A stretch of DNA of 64,000 nucleotides from Flavobacterium daejeonense DSM 17708 (GTDB lineage Bacteria > Bacteroidota > Bacteroidia > Flavobacteriales > Flavobacteriaceae): the NCBI RefSeq assembly GCF_000425425.1, contig NZ_AUDK01000007.1:112286-176285 (forward strand), in the 5' to 3' direction. The notes under the pieces are model-generated. The model ran no database searches. It saw only the letters and a program-made list of their open reading frames with translations, and was not told the DNA's origin. The position numbers and the translations under genes are program-made. Every line of letters begins with the position of its first letter. Within the stretch, counting starts at the first letter, position 1. Shown piece after piece: positions 32,587 to 41,854 of the stretch.

Positions 32587-34281
32587 TTACCCTCTAATTA
32601 ATTTTCTGTATTTGATACGTTTTGGAGTTAAATCACCTCCCAAACGTTTCTTTTTATTCTCTTCATATTCTGTAAAACTTCCTTCAAAGAAATATACTTC
32701 CGAGTTTCCTTCAAAAGCTAAAATATGCGTACAAATACGATCTAAGAACCATCTGTCGTGAGAGATTACTACAGCACAACCTGCAAAATTTTCCAGACCT
32801 TCTTCTAAGGCACGCAAAGTATTTACGTCTAAGTCATTCGTAGGCTCATCCAGTAACAACACGTTTCCTTCTTCTTTCAAAGTCATTGCCAGGTGCAAAC
32901 GGTTACGTTCCCCACCGGAAAGCATCGAAACTTTTTTGTTTTGGTCACTTCCGCCAAAGTTAAAACGACTTAAATAAGCACGTGAATTTACCTGACGACC
33001 TCCCATCATAATTAATTCCTGACCATCGCAAAAGTTTTCCCAAATTGATTTTTCAGGATCAATATTAGAATGCGATTGATCTACATAAGCAATTTTAACG
33101 GTATCCCCTACTGTAAACTCTCCGCTGTCTGTTTGTTGTTCACCCATAATCATTCGGAAAATAGTCGATTTACCGGCACCATTTGGTCCAATAACTCCCA
33201 CGATTCCCGCCTGAGGCAAGGTAAAATTCAAATTGTCATACAATAATTTATCACCAAATGCTTTGGCTACATTCTTAGCTTCAATTACATTAGTTCCTAA
33301 ACGCGGACCATTAGGAATGTAGATTTCTAATTTCTCATCCAATTGTTTTTGATCTTCGTTTAATAATTTATCGTAGTTTTGTAAACGTGCTTTTTGTTTC
33401 GTTTGACGGCCTTTAGCTCCCTGACGTACCCATTCCAACTCACGTTCCAACGTTTTTCTTCTTTTAGAAGCAACTTTTTCTTCCTGCTCTAAACGTTTTG
33501 ATTTTTGATCCAACCAAGAAGAATAATTTCCTTTCCATGGAATACCCTCTCCTCTATCCAACTCCAAAATCCAACCTGCTACGTTATCCAGGAAATAACG
33601 GTCGTGCGTCACAGCAATTACTGTTCCTGCATATTGCGCTAAATGTTGCTCTAACCAAAGTACAGATTCTGCATCCAAGTGGTTGGTAGGCTCATCCAAA
33701 AGCAATACATCTGGTTGTTTCAACAACAAACGACATAATGCTACACGACGACGCTCTCCTCCAGAAAGGTTTTTTATTGGAGTGTCACCATCCGGAGTAC
33801 GCAAAGCATCCATAGCAATTTCTAACTTGGTATCAATTTCCCAAGCTCCCAAAGCATCAATTTTATCTTGTAAAACTGCCTGACGCTCCATGAGTTTATC
33901 CATTTTATCCGGATCAGAATAATTTTCTTCCAAACCAAATAAATCATTGATTTTGTTGTACTCGTCTAATACTGCCATAGTTTCGGCAACCCCTTCCTGA
34001 ACTACTTCTAAAACGGTTTTAGAATCATCCAATTCCGGTTCCTGCTCTAAATAACCTACTGTATAATTGGGAGCAAAAACTACATCTCCCTGATAATTTT
34101 TATCAACTCCTGCAATGATTTTTAAAAGTGAAGATTTACCTGAACCATTCAAACCTAAAATACCAATTTTAGCTCCATAGAAGAAACTTAAATAGATATC
34201 TTTCAACACTTGCTTGTTGCTGCTTGAGTAAGTCTTACTCACTTTTGACATTGAAAATATTACTTTCTTATCGTCTGACAT
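32587..34281 (-). CDS. ettA: Energy-dependent translational throttle protein EttA (ABC-F)
   Basis: This 564-residue protein has two ABC-F ATPase cassettes with no transmembrane region. Walker A sites are GLNGSGKSS (near 43) and GPNGAGKST (near 363), signatures NLSGGERRRVALC and MLSGGERNRLHLA. The EttA-type segment EGIPWKGNYSSWLDQK and the basic linker with RQTKQKARLQNYDKLL are present. EttA binds the ribosomal E site and couples elongation to energy state. A TATATTTG element lies at 34313-34320 on the minus strand. Confidence 0.93.
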   Translation of the reverse strand: MSDDKKVIFSMSKVSKTYSSSNKQVLKDIYLSFFYGAKIGILGLNGSGKSSLLKIIAGVDKNYQGDVVFAPNYTVGYLEQEPELDDSKTVLEVVQEGVAETMAVLDEYNKINDLFGLEENYSDPDKMDKLMERQAVLQDKIDALGAWEIDTKLEIAMDALRTPDGDTPIKNLSGGERRRVALCRLLLKQPDVLLLDEPTNHLDAESVLWLEQHLAQYAGTVIAVTHDRYFLDNVAGWILELDRGEGIPWKGNYSSWLDQKSKRLEQEEKVASKRRKTLERELEWVRQGAKGRQTKQKARLQNYDKLLNEDQKQLDEKLEIYIPNGPRLGTNVIEAKNVAKAFGDKLLYDNLNFTLPQAGIVGVIGPNGAGKSTIFRMIMGEQQTDSGEFTVGDTVKIAYVDQSHSNIDPEKSIWENFCDGQELIMMGGRQVNSRAYLSRFNFGGSDQNKKVSMLSGGERNRLHLAMTLKEEGNVLLLDEPTNDLDVNTLRALEEGLENFAGCAVVISHDRWFLDRICTHILAFEGNSEVYFFEGSFTEYEENKKKRLGGDLTPKRIKYRKLIRG

Positions 34282-34312
34282 TTGTATTGTGTTTTTAATT
34301 TTAAAAAGAATA

Positions 34313-34320
34313 CAAATATA
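34313..34320 (-). promoter_or_regulatory. -7 element of the ettA promoter
   Basis: The minus strand reads TATATTTG, 31 bases upstream of the ettA start. Confidence 0.55.
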
Positions 34321-34379
34321 GGATTATTGCAGAAATAATAAATAAATTGAAAGACATTCGGTTTTAATTTTTTTTATTA

Positions 34380-36203
34380 CTATTTCAACTGATATTCTTT
34401 ATCTGACAAGGTTTTCATAAAGGTTACCAAAGCTTTCATTTCCTTAGGAGATAACTCTAATTTATCCGAAGGTAAAGTTTGATTTTCTATATTTAAACCT
34501 AGACCAACTCCTCCGCCTTTATTATAAAAATCCACGACTTCTTCTAATGTTGTAAAAACACCATTGTGCATATAAGGAGCTGTAACTGCAACATTTCGCA
34601 AAGAAGGGGTTTTAAAAGCATTTTTTAACTGAGGCATTTGATATTGAAGATACCTACCTAAATCCGGGCTGATTTTCTTTCCATTTTTATCAGCAGGAGT
34701 TCCTATCACTTCCTGTTCTGTTTTTTGAAAATTAGGCGGAACAGTTCCATTAAACAATGGAATAAAATGGCAGGTAGCACATTTGGCTTTACCGGCAAAA
34801 AGATTAAATCCTAATTTTTCTTCGACAGTAAAATTATTCGAATCACCACGCATGTAGCTATCAAATTTACTATCAAAGGCATTTAAAGAACGAATATAAC
34901 TAGCTAAAGCATTTTGAACTTGCCATTCTTCTATTTTCTTTGATTTTGGAAAAGCTTTTTTAAATAACTGCTGATATTTTTTGTCGGTATTTAAAACAAC
35001 AATTGCTTTAGAAATACTGCCATGCATTTCATCTTTATTCTGAATAACATCTAAACTTTGTTTTTCCAAATCCAATTGTCGCATATCCCAAAATTGAGCG
35101 TTTTGCAAAGAAGCATACGTTAGTGTTGGTGTATTTCTGTTTAAAAGATTTCCGCTTAGCGATTGATTTGTTTTCAAGCCATCTGTAAAAGCATTTTCAG
35201 GATTATGACAACTCGAACAGCTACGCGTATTACTATTTGAAAGTGAATTTTCATAAAACAATTGCTTCCCTAATTCAGCCTTTGCAGTTGAAAATTGATA
35301 TTCTTCCGAAGGAATAAAAGCATTTACATTAAAAGCTTTCTTATCAAAAACAGATGTAGCTTCAGGATTAACAACACTATTCCTGTTACTTTTTTCTATT
35401 TTATTAATTTTTTGAAAAGCAACTAAGTTTTTACTAATCGGATTAAGAAAGTTTTTAATGAAATAAACCCTGTCAAAAGTCTTAAAATCAGTATTGTTTA
35501 AACAAAATTTCTCTGCATTATCAATCAGGTTTGTTATTTCTTTTTCACACTTAACAGATTGCGGATTATCGAAACTCATTTTTGAAAATAATGTTTTCAA
35601 AGATGTCAAACTCACAACAGCTTCCGGAACTGACTGAAAAGCAATTGGTGAATCAAAACCAGTGATTCCCAAAGATAAAATTCGATTTACTTCCATTTTT
35701 GCAGCGTCCATGATATGTGAATTAGAAACACTAATTGCACCGAAATGTTGCTCAATTTGCTTTAAATTTCCATTTAGAATCTTAATTTTTCGAACTAATT
35801 CCTCTTTATTTTCAATTGAATATTTCGGATAAATAAGTTCTTCAATGACCTGAAAGCCATTAGGCGGAAAAAAGGTGTTTTCGGCAACCTCTAATTCGTC
35901 TAATGCGGGTCCGTTAATAAAACGAGCCGGATCTGGAGCAAAATATTCTACCGCCCACTCTATTTTTTTATATTCCAAACGAGCCTGATTGAAGGCTAGT
36001 TGTATCTTTTTTTCATCATTACTTTGCTCCGCAACTTTCTCAAAATCTATAACTTTTTGATTTAGTTTTTGGATATTCAAAATCAATTCTTCCTGAATTG
36101 ATAAATCTGTATATTTTTTTTCACATGAGCTAAGCAGCACAATAAATGCTAAGCTTAAAATAAGTAATCTGACGTTTCTCCAATTATTGGTATGCAATTT
36201 CAT
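34380..36203 (-). CDS. Di-haem cytochrome c peroxidase-family lipoprotein
   Basis: From the start at 36203 the product is 607 residues: a signal peptide with lipobox (VLLSSCEKK), about 250 residues of helical sequence of unknown role, then the MauG/CcpA module. The two haem sites are CSSCH (near 330) and CATCH (near 492); SLRNVAVTAPYMHNGVFTTLEEVV near 556-579 supports the family. The start at 36275 is rejected because a terminator hairpin lies at 36228-36258 within it. The N-terminal helical part may be imelysin-like but I cannot confirm this. Periplasmic-side peroxide or oxidative chemistry is expected, beside the PhoX-like gene. Confidence 0.85.
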   Translation of the reverse strand: MKLHTNNWRNVRLLILSLAFIVLLSSCEKKYTDLSIQEELILNIQKLNQKVIDFEKVAEQSNDEKKIQLAFNQARLEYKKIEWAVEYFAPDPARFINGPALDELEVAENTFFPPNGFQVIEELIYPKYSIENKEELVRKIKILNGNLKQIEQHFGAISVSNSHIMDAAKMEVNRILSLGITGFDSPIAFQSVPEAVVSLTSLKTLFSKMSFDNPQSVKCEKEITNLIDNAEKFCLNNTDFKTFDRVYFIKNFLNPISKNLVAFQKINKIEKSNRNSVVNPEATSVFDKKAFNVNAFIPSEEYQFSTAKAELGKQLFYENSLSNSNTRSCSSCHNPENAFTDGLKTNQSLSGNLLNRNTPTLTYASLQNAQFWDMRQLDLEKQSLDVIQNKDEMHGSISKAIVVLNTDKKYQQLFKKAFPKSKKIEEWQVQNALASYIRSLNAFDSKFDSYMRGDSNNFTVEEKLGFNLFAGKAKCATCHFIPLFNGTVPPNFQKTEQEVIGTPADKNGKKISPDLGRYLQYQMPQLKNAFKTPSLRNVAVTAPYMHNGVFTTLEEVVDFYNKGGGVGLGLNIENQTLPSDKLELSPKEMKALVTFMKTLSDKEYQLK

Positions 36204-36227
36204 TTTCTTTTTTAGATAAATAAAAAC

Positions 36228-36258
36228 AAAAAAACAACCCTGTAAAAGGGCTGTTTTT
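36228..36258 (-). terminator. Terminator or attenuator between PhoX-like gene and peroxidase gene
   Basis: AAAACA/CCC pairs with GGG/TGTTTT, with a one-base mismatch, and a T run follows on the minus strand. It sits 20 bases past the PhoX-like stop, so the peroxidase gene may depend on read-through. Confidence 0.6.
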
Positions 36259-36278
36259 ATATTCATTAATTTCAAAAA

Positions 36279-37757
36279 TTATCTTTGAACATTTCTAATG
36301 ATCACAGTCTGACCTCCTTCTTTATTAGTGTTTACTTTACTTCCATCAGCATATTGGAAAGCATCTTTTTGCCAAGTATGAGGGTGGATATTCACTAAAA
36401 ATGTATTTGAAACACCAATAACATCCGAAATATCTTCCATAGCACCATATTCCCAGCTTCCAAATTTCATCACCCCTGTTTGGTTATAATTTGCATTCCA
36501 AATTGCATCCTCACGTTTATGATTCATTGTTAACCAAGGTTTATTTACCTTAGTAGCGATATTATATTGCCAGATATAAGAATCATGTTTTGCAGCAGAA
36601 TAATAAGAATCTCCGTCTTCCTGGATATAAACATAATTTTCAGTTACACAAAGGTTATCCGGATTGATAATTCCAGTTCCCGGAGTAGAATCTCCCTCAA
36701 CTACTAATTCTAATTTTCCTTTCAAAGGATCTTTATCATCTAAGTTTAATTTATAAACTCTTCCCCACATCGTATAACCATCTACAGGAGCATTATTCGT
36801 AGCTTGTCCTGTTGCTGTAAAATAAATTTCGCGATTATTTTTGGCCGATCCTTTACGGTAATCTACATCTTCAACTCTTGAGAAACGAATAGCACCTAAA
36901 CTGTTTACTGTAGTGTTAATTTCAGCACCCGTTAAATTTTTAGCATTTGGAATTTCTACAAATGACACATCAAAAGAAGTACCTACTCCCATAGTAGTTT
37001 CTACCTGATTTCCATCGTTTCTTTTTAAAGCATATAATTTACCATTGTTTAAATCACCAACTGTATTACTTACATACATAATCACCTGTCCGGCACTAGC
37101 ATGAGAAGTTCCGTAAGACTGATCTTCACCAATTAATATAACAGTTTTTCCTGCATAAGCATCCTTAGTCAAAGGAACAGCATTTTCCATACTTGCTTTT
37201 CCAAGAGCTGGCAAAACTCGGTCTTTTCTGCTTTTATCTGTTGCTAAACCAAGTGGGTCAATACCGTGAACCATACTTTCTTCACCACTTTCTCCAGCAG
37301 TTAAAAACAAAGGTCCAAAACCATTAACAGCCGGAGTAGCTAATGTAGCCGAACACAATCTGGTCATTCCACCGATTCCATCAACTATATATTCACCTTT
37401 TATTGCTTTTAATGTTTTATCAAAATAAACTCTGGAAACAGATTGTAAAATTTCGTGGTTAGTTATCATTATGTAACCGTCACTATTAGGATCTTTCATA
37501 AATCCTGCTCCGTCAGGTTGTGCACCGTAAACAAAACTTGGTGATCCTGATAATACATCAGTACTACTTATCATAGCTGATATTTTTAAATTTTCAAAAC
37601 CTTCTTTAGCCACAACTAAAGCTGGCTCTACTGAGGCATTGGTAAAATCAATATCTGCATTCGTTTTTTTTGAATCATTTTCATCATTTTGACAACTGAT
37701 AGCAGCTAAACTTAACAAAGACAAAACCCCTGCTTTTTTTAGGTAATTAAATTTCAT
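36279..37757 (-). CDS. PhoX-like (DUF839) exported lipoprotein phosphatase
   Basis: This 492-residue product begins with a lipobox signal peptide (SLAAISCQN). The body has the PhoX/DUF839 propeller-type hallmarks: ITNHEILQSVSRVYFDKT, VLIGEDQSYGTSHAS, RVEDVDYRKGS and the conserved INPDNLCV near residue 363. PhoX enzymes are iron- and calcium-dependent phosphatases; ligand residues such as E and D are visible in the motifs but full site integrity was not checked. It is followed by the di-haem peroxidase gene. Confidence 0.8.
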   Translation of the reverse strand: MKFNYLKKAGVLSLLSLAAISCQNDENDSKKTNADIDFTNASVEPALVVAKEGFENLKISAMISSTDVLSGSPSFVYGAQPDGAGFMKDPNSDGYIMITNHEILQSVSRVYFDKTLKAIKGEYIVDGIGGMTRLCSATLATPAVNGFGPLFLTAGESGEESMVHGIDPLGLATDKSRKDRVLPALGKASMENAVPLTKDAYAGKTVILIGEDQSYGTSHASAGQVIMYVSNTVGDLNNGKLYALKRNDGNQVETTMGVGTSFDVSFVEIPNAKNLTGAEINTTVNSLGAIRFSRVEDVDYRKGSAKNNREIYFTATGQATNNAPVDGYTMWGRVYKLNLDDKDPLKGKLELVVEGDSTPGTGIINPDNLCVTENYVYIQEDGDSYYSAAKHDSYIWQYNIATKVNKPWLTMNHKREDAIWNANYNQTGVMKFGSWEYGAMEDISDVIGVSNTFLVNIHPHTWQKDAFQYADGSKVNTNKEGGQTVIIRNVQR

Positions 37758-37780
37758 AGTTTTTATATTTTTATTTATGA

Positions 37781-37788
37781 CAAAACTA
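37781..37788 (-). promoter_or_regulatory. -7 element upstream of the PhoX-like gene
   Basis: The minus strand reads TAGTTTTG, 23 bases upstream of the ATG. Confidence 0.55.
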
Positions 37789-37944
37789 TATTCTAAAATC
37801 CACGCCTAGGTTAACTGACTTTATTGAAATAATGACTATTAAGTTAAGACAATTCCGTAAAAAAACATCAAAAGTTAATTTAAAGTAAATAATTAAAATC
37901 AATATAAATTAAGCCGTAAAACTATCGAATTAAGCTACAAAAAA

Positions 37945-37985
37945 AAACAGCTGTCACCTTTTTTGGCAACAGCTGTTTCCTTTTT
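37945..37985 (-). terminator. Terminator after the 60-residue membrane protein gene
   Basis: AAACAGCTGT (37945-37954) pairs with ACAGCTGTTT (37969-37978); on the minus strand a T run follows. Confidence 0.8.
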
Positions 37986-37996
37986 ATTTGATATAG

Positions 37997-38179
37997 TTAA
38001 ACCCTTCCCTTAAGCGAGCTAAAAACCCAGGCAATTGCAAAAAATCCAATTCCTACCGCAGCAAATCCAATTCCGGAAACATCTCTGTATTTAAAGATAC
38101 CTAGTGCAATTAAAATTAATCCCATTACAATCATTATAAAGGTAGCCCATCCAAGGATAGTATTCTTATTCATTCCCAT
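37997..38179 (-). CDS. Small two-helix membrane protein (60 aa)
   Basis: Two hydrophobic segments (TFIMIVMGLILIALGIF and GIGFAAVGIGFFAIAWVF) are joined by KYRDVSG. The sequence begins MGMNKNTILGWA. It matches my recollection of a family of small flavobacterial membrane proteins (the CAL67264 type). Function unknown. It lies downstream of holA in the same direction, with its own terminator. Confidence 0.7.
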   Translation of the reverse strand: MGMNKNTILGWATFIMIVMGLILIALGIFKYRDVSGIGFAAVGIGFFAIAWVFSSLKGRV

Positions 38180-38237
38180 TAGTTCTTGTGGTATTTTAAT
38201 TCGTTTTTAGAACTACAAATATCGATAATTTAAACGG

Positions 38238-39242
38238 CTAATTAAAAATATGATAAAGCATTTCTTTTAATAAATCTGCATTTGATAAGGCATTTGCTCC
38301 TACACCTTTACTTTTTACATCAATTTCCCGCAATGCGGCCACAATCTGACTTACTTTTCGCATAGGATAATTTTTTAAAGCTAAATCATACTCTTTTAAG
38401 AAAAAAGGATTTACAGCTAAAACTTTGGCTACATTAGTTGGATTTTTATCCTTTAAACCATGGTATTTTAATAATTGTACAAAGAAACCAAAAACCAAAC
38501 TTGTGGTTACCACCATAGGATTTTCTTTTGGATTGCTGGCAAAATTCTCGGCAATAGTATAGGCTTTCAGTTGATTACGTTCTCCAATGGCTTTTCGTAA
38601 TTCAAAAACATTGAAATCCTTAGAAAACCCAATATTTTCTTCAATATCTTTTGGAGTAATGGTGCTGCCTTTCGGCAAAATAATTTGCAGTTTTTCCAAT
38701 TCGTTATTGATTTTACTCAAATCGGTTCCTAAAAACTCTACTAACATTGCCGAAGCTTTAGGTTCTATCGCATATTTCTTTCCGGACAAAACACGTTTAA
38801 TCCAATCACCTACCTGATTTTCATATAACTTTTTACTTTCGTAAATCAAGCCGGTTTTAGCAATATTCTTAGTTACTTTTTTTCGTTTATCTAATGTTTT
38901 GTATTTGTAACAAAACACCAAAACAGTCGATGTCATCGGATTTTCGGCATAGGATTCTAACTTGTCAATGGTTTTTGTCAAATCCTGAGCTTCCTTTACA
39001 ATCACCACCTGACGTTCGGCCATCATTGGGTAACGTTTAGCGGTCGAAACAATATCGTCAACCGAAACGTCGCGACCATACATCACCGTTTGATTAAAAC
39101 CTTTCTCGTCTTCCGACAACACATTTTCTTCAATATATTCCGAAAGCTTATCAATATAATAAGGTTCTTCACCCATTAAAAAATAAATAGGCTTGATATT
39201 CCCTGCTTTAATATCATTGACAATTTTTACAACTTCATCCAT
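38238..39242 (-). CDS. holA: DNA polymerase III subunit delta
   Basis: This 334-residue protein matches the HolA clamp-loader wrench: IKPIYFLMGEEPYYIDKLSEYI near residues 16-35, RYPMMAERQVVIVKEAQDL, TVLVFCYKYKTLDKRKK and the helical C-terminus with VVTTSLVFGFFVQLLKYHG. It loads the sliding clamp with gamma/tau and delta'. The length is standard. The start at 39242 is followed directly by a repeat-rich spacer. Confidence 0.9.
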   Translation of the reverse strand: MDEVVKIVNDIKAGNIKPIYFLMGEEPYYIDKLSEYIEENVLSEDEKGFNQTVMYGRDVSVDDIVSTAKRYPMMAERQVVIVKEAQDLTKTIDKLESYAENPMTSTVLVFCYKYKTLDKRKKVTKNIAKTGLIYESKKLYENQVGDWIKRVLSGKKYAIEPKASAMLVEFLGTDLSKINNELEKLQIILPKGSTITPKDIEENIGFSKDFNVFELRKAIGERNQLKAYTIAENFASNPKENPMVVTTSLVFGFFVQLLKYHGLKDKNPTNVAKVLAVNPFFLKEYDLALKNYPMRKVSQIVAALREIDVKSKGVGANALSNADLLKEMLYHIFN

Positions 39243-39245
39243 TAT

Positions 39246-39336
39246 TCTAGTATTCAGTGTTCAGTGGCAGTATTCAGTTTTATGAATTCATTGTTCATTA
39301 GCCAAACTAATTTTCAAATTGTCTAATTTTCAAATT
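39246..39336. repeat. Short direct-repeat spacer
   Basis: TATTCAGT and GTTCAGT alternate in the left part, and AATTTTCAAATT occurs twice with a 16-base step (39309-39320, 39325-39336). It resembles other degenerate spacers of the window. Confidence 0.5.
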
Positions 39337-39347
39337 ATATTTGCTTC

Positions 39348-39803
39348 ATGCAAAAACTCAATTTCCCTTCTTATTCATTTCGTTTCAAAAATAGCGAAAA
39401 TAAAACGGCAATTTTTGATGAAATCAGGAAAAAATTCATCATTCTTACTCCTGAAGAATGGGTTCGTCAGCATGTGGTTCATTTTTTACTAGAAGAAAAA
39501 CAATACCCAAAATCCCTCATCAATGTTGAAAAAGTACTTTTGGTCAACGGATTAAGAAAAAGATACGATGTAGTTGTTTTTAATCCTGACGGTTCTATTC
39601 ATATTTTAGTGGAATGCAAAGCGCCGGAAGTCAAAATTACCCAGAGCACTTTTGACCAGATTGCCCGTTACAACATGACGATGAAATCCAGTTTTTTAAT
39701 GGTTAGCAACGGATTGAATCATTATTTTTGCCAAATGGATTATGAAAATGAAAGATACCATTTTCAGCCGGAATTACCTGATTATAAACTTATAAAATTA
39801 TAA
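39348..39803 (+). CDS. Orphan HsdR-N-type nuclease-fold protein
   Basis: This 151-residue protein matches the type I restriction HsdR N-terminal domain, with VRQHVVHFLLEEKQYPKSLINVEK and the PD-(D/E)xK core: RYDVVVF (Asp near 73) and ILVECKAPE (Glu and Lys near 88-90). Only this domain is present; no helicase, specificity or methylase gene lies nearby. Stand-alone versions are common in Bacteroidota and are probably not restriction systems. A TATATTTG element ends five bases before the ATG, so the mRNA may be nearly leaderless. GT2 follows 7 bases later. Confidence 0.8.
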   Translation: MQKLNFPSYSFRFKNSENKTAIFDEIRKKFIILTPEEWVRQHVVHFLLEEKQYPKSLINVEKVLLVNGLRKRYDVVVFNPDGSIHILVECKAPEVKITQSTFDQIARYNMTMKSSFLMVSNGLNHYFCQMDYENERYHFQPELPDYKLIKL

Positions 39804-39809
39804 TACATT

Positions 39810-40799
39810 TTGAAAAAGATAGCCGTTGTAATCCTTAATTGGAACGGAGTAAAATTATTAGAACAATTTTTGCCTTCTGTCGTTCAATATTCTTCTGAAG
39901 CCGATATTTATGTTGCCGATAATGCTTCAACTGATAATTCCATTTCCTTTGTAGAAACACATTTTCCTACTGTAAAAATTGTGAAAAATTCGGGGAATTA
40001 TGGTTTTGCAAAAGGATATAATGAAGCCTTACAACATATTGATGCCGGGATTTACGCTTTAGTGAATTCGGATATTGAAATAACCGAAAACTGGTTGGCT
40101 CCCGTTTTAGAAATGTTTGAAAAGGAAAAACAAACAGCCATTATCCAGCCTAAAATTTTAGATTTCAAAAACAAAGCTTATTTTGAATACGCCGGAGCAG
40201 CCGGAGGTTTTATTGATAAATATGGTTTTCCGTATTGTCGCGGACGTATTTTTGAAACGATTGAAAAAGATAACGAACAATACAATGACAGTTGTGAAAT
40301 CAGTTGGGCGTCAGGTGCCTGCTTTTTTATCCGAAGTAAAGTTTATCATGAATTAAAAGGATTTGATGATGATTTTTTTGCTCATCAGGAAGAAATCGAT
40401 TTGTGCTGGCGAACCAAAAATGCCGGTTACACCATTAAATACAATCCGAATTCGACTGTTTATCATGTTGGTGGAGCTACCTTACAACAAGGAAATCCTA
40501 AAAAAACGTATTTGAATTTTAGAAATTCCTTACTAATGCTTGTTAAAAATTTACCTGAAGAAAATTTATTTTCAACCTTATTTATCCGATTAATTCTCGA
40601 TGGTGTAGCAGGAATACATTTTCTTTTACAGGGAAAACTAAGTCATTTTACCGCCATTTTAAAAGCTCATTTTTCTTTTTATCGCTTATTTTCAAAAACT
40701 TACAAAAAAAGAGGTTTTTTTCAATCAAAAGAATACTATTCTGTTAAAAGTATCGTTGTTAATTACTACATAAACAATGGCAAGGTCTTTGTTAAATAA
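39810..40799 (+). CDS. Glycosyltransferase family 2
   Basis: This 329-residue GT-A enzyme starts at a TTG codon 7 bases after the HsdR-N-like gene. It has VVILNWNGVKLLEQFLPSV, ADNASTDNSISFVE, a DxD-like NSDIEI and the distal WASGACFFIRSKVYHELKGFDDDFFAHQEEIDLCWRTKNAGYTI (in two pieces), typical of rhamnosyl-type transferases. A hydrophobic C-terminal region may attach it to the membrane. Acceptor unknown; cell-surface polysaccharide synthesis is likely. Confidence 0.88.
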   Translation: MKKIAVVILNWNGVKLLEQFLPSVVQYSSEADIYVADNASTDNSISFVETHFPTVKIVKNSGNYGFAKGYNEALQHIDAGIYALVNSDIEITENWLAPVLEMFEKEKQTAIIQPKILDFKNKAYFEYAGAAGGFIDKYGFPYCRGRIFETIEKDNEQYNDSCEISWASGACFFIRSKVYHELKGFDDDFFAHQEEIDLCWRTKNAGYTIKYNPNSTVYHVGGATLQQGNPKKTYLNFRNSLLMLVKNLPEENLFSTLFIRLILDGVAGIHFLLQGKLSHFTAILKAHFSFYRLFSKTYKKRGFFQSKEYYSVKSIVVNYYINNGKVFVK

Positions 40800-40840
40800 A
40801 ATTAACATTAATTTATATTTAATTTTTAAACATTAAAAAC

Positions 40841-40848
40841 TAAATTTG
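40841..40848 (+). promoter_or_regulatory. -7 element of the OmpA-lipoprotein promoter
   Basis: TAAATTTG, 27 bases before the ATG. Confidence 0.55.
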
Positions 40849-40875
40849 TAAAAACTCTAAAACTATTAAAAATTT

Positions 40876-41706
40876 ATGAAAAAAGTTGTTGTCGCCCTTT
40901 CGGTATTGGCTCTTTTGACGTCTTGTGTTTCTAAAAAGAAATACGCTGCTTTAGAAGCTAAAAATAAAGAAACTCAAGATTTATTAAATACTGCTACTAT
41001 CAAGTTAAATTCATGTTTAGAAGAAAAAGCTGGTCTTGCAGCTCGTGTTGAAGGTTTAAAAGAACACAACCAAACCTTGATTACCACTTCTAAAGAAATG
41101 ACCATTTTGACCGCAAAAGGAGCTGAAAACATTGAAAAAGCTTTAGAATCTATCAAAGAAAAAGATTTAAAAATCAACAGAATGCAGGATGCACTTAACA
41201 AAAAAGACAGCGTTACTCTTGCAGTGGTTACGAGCTTAAAAAGCGTAGTAGGATTGAACGATCCGGATATCGAAATCAATGTTGAAAAAGGAGTGGTTTA
41301 CATCTCTATTTCTGATAAAATGTTATTTAAAACAGGAAGCTACAATGTAACTGACAGAGCTAAGAGTGTTTTAGCAAAAGTAGCAAAAGTAGTTAATGAT
41401 AAACCTGATTTTGAATGTATGGTTGAAGGTCATACTGATAACGTTCCTTACATTGGAAACGGAATCTTGCTAGACAACTGGGATTTAAGTGTGAAACGTT
41501 CTACTTCTATCATCCGTGTATTGACAAACGAATTAGGTGTTAAACCAGAACAATTAGTTGCTGCAGGTAGAAGTTCTTACGTGCCTTTAGTACCAAATAC
41601 TTCTGCTGAGAACAGAGCTAAAAACAGAAGAACTCGTATCTTAGTATTACCTAAAATTGACCAATTCTATGATATGGTTGAAAAAGAAATGAAAAAACAA
41701 AAATAA
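40876..41706 (+). CDS. OmpA-family peptidoglycan-binding lipoprotein
   Basis: This 276-residue product has a lipobox signal peptide (LLTSCVSKKK), a long helical coiled-coil region (about 25-110) and a C-terminal OmpA domain. MVEGHTDNVPYIG near 191, NWDLSVKRSTSIIRVL and NRAKNRRTRILV hold the diaminopimelate-binding residues. It probably ties the outer membrane to the cell wall. It has its own promoter and a strong terminator. Confidence 0.9.
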   Translation: MKKVVVALSVLALLTSCVSKKKYAALEAKNKETQDLLNTATIKLNSCLEEKAGLAARVEGLKEHNQTLITTSKEMTILTAKGAENIEKALESIKEKDLKINRMQDALNKKDSVTLAVVTSLKSVVGLNDPDIEINVEKGVVYISISDKMLFKTGSYNVTDRAKSVLAKVAKVVNDKPDFECMVEGHTDNVPYIGNGILLDNWDLSVKRSTSIIRVLTNELGVKPEQLVAAGRSSYVPLVPNTSAENRAKNRRTRILVLPKIDQFYDMVEKEMKKQK

Positions 41707-41725
41707 TCTTTTTAGATTTCAGCAT

Positions 41726-41770
41726 AAAAAACGTCCCATCCCGATAGCTATCGGGATGGGACGTTTTTTT
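41726..41770. terminator. Bidirectional terminator with palindromic core
   Basis: A 22-bp stem with A and T runs surrounds the perfect palindrome CCCGATAGCTATCGGG (41740-41755). It serves the OmpA gene and the converging Sua5 gene. Confidence 0.9.
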
Positions 41771-41854
41771 TATACCTTATTCCCGAAATTAATCTCTTAA
41801 TTTCACTAATCTATTTATTCATTTTTCAAACTCCCAGCTTCTGGCTTCCAACTC

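Noticed and set aside
36204..36275. Extended N-terminus of the di-haem peroxidase
   Set aside because: The extension spans a terminator hairpin and precedes a normal lipoprotein signal peptide starting at 36203.
39348..39803. Restriction-modification system
   Set aside because: Only an HsdR-N-type domain is present; no helicase, specificity or methyltransferase gene is nearby.
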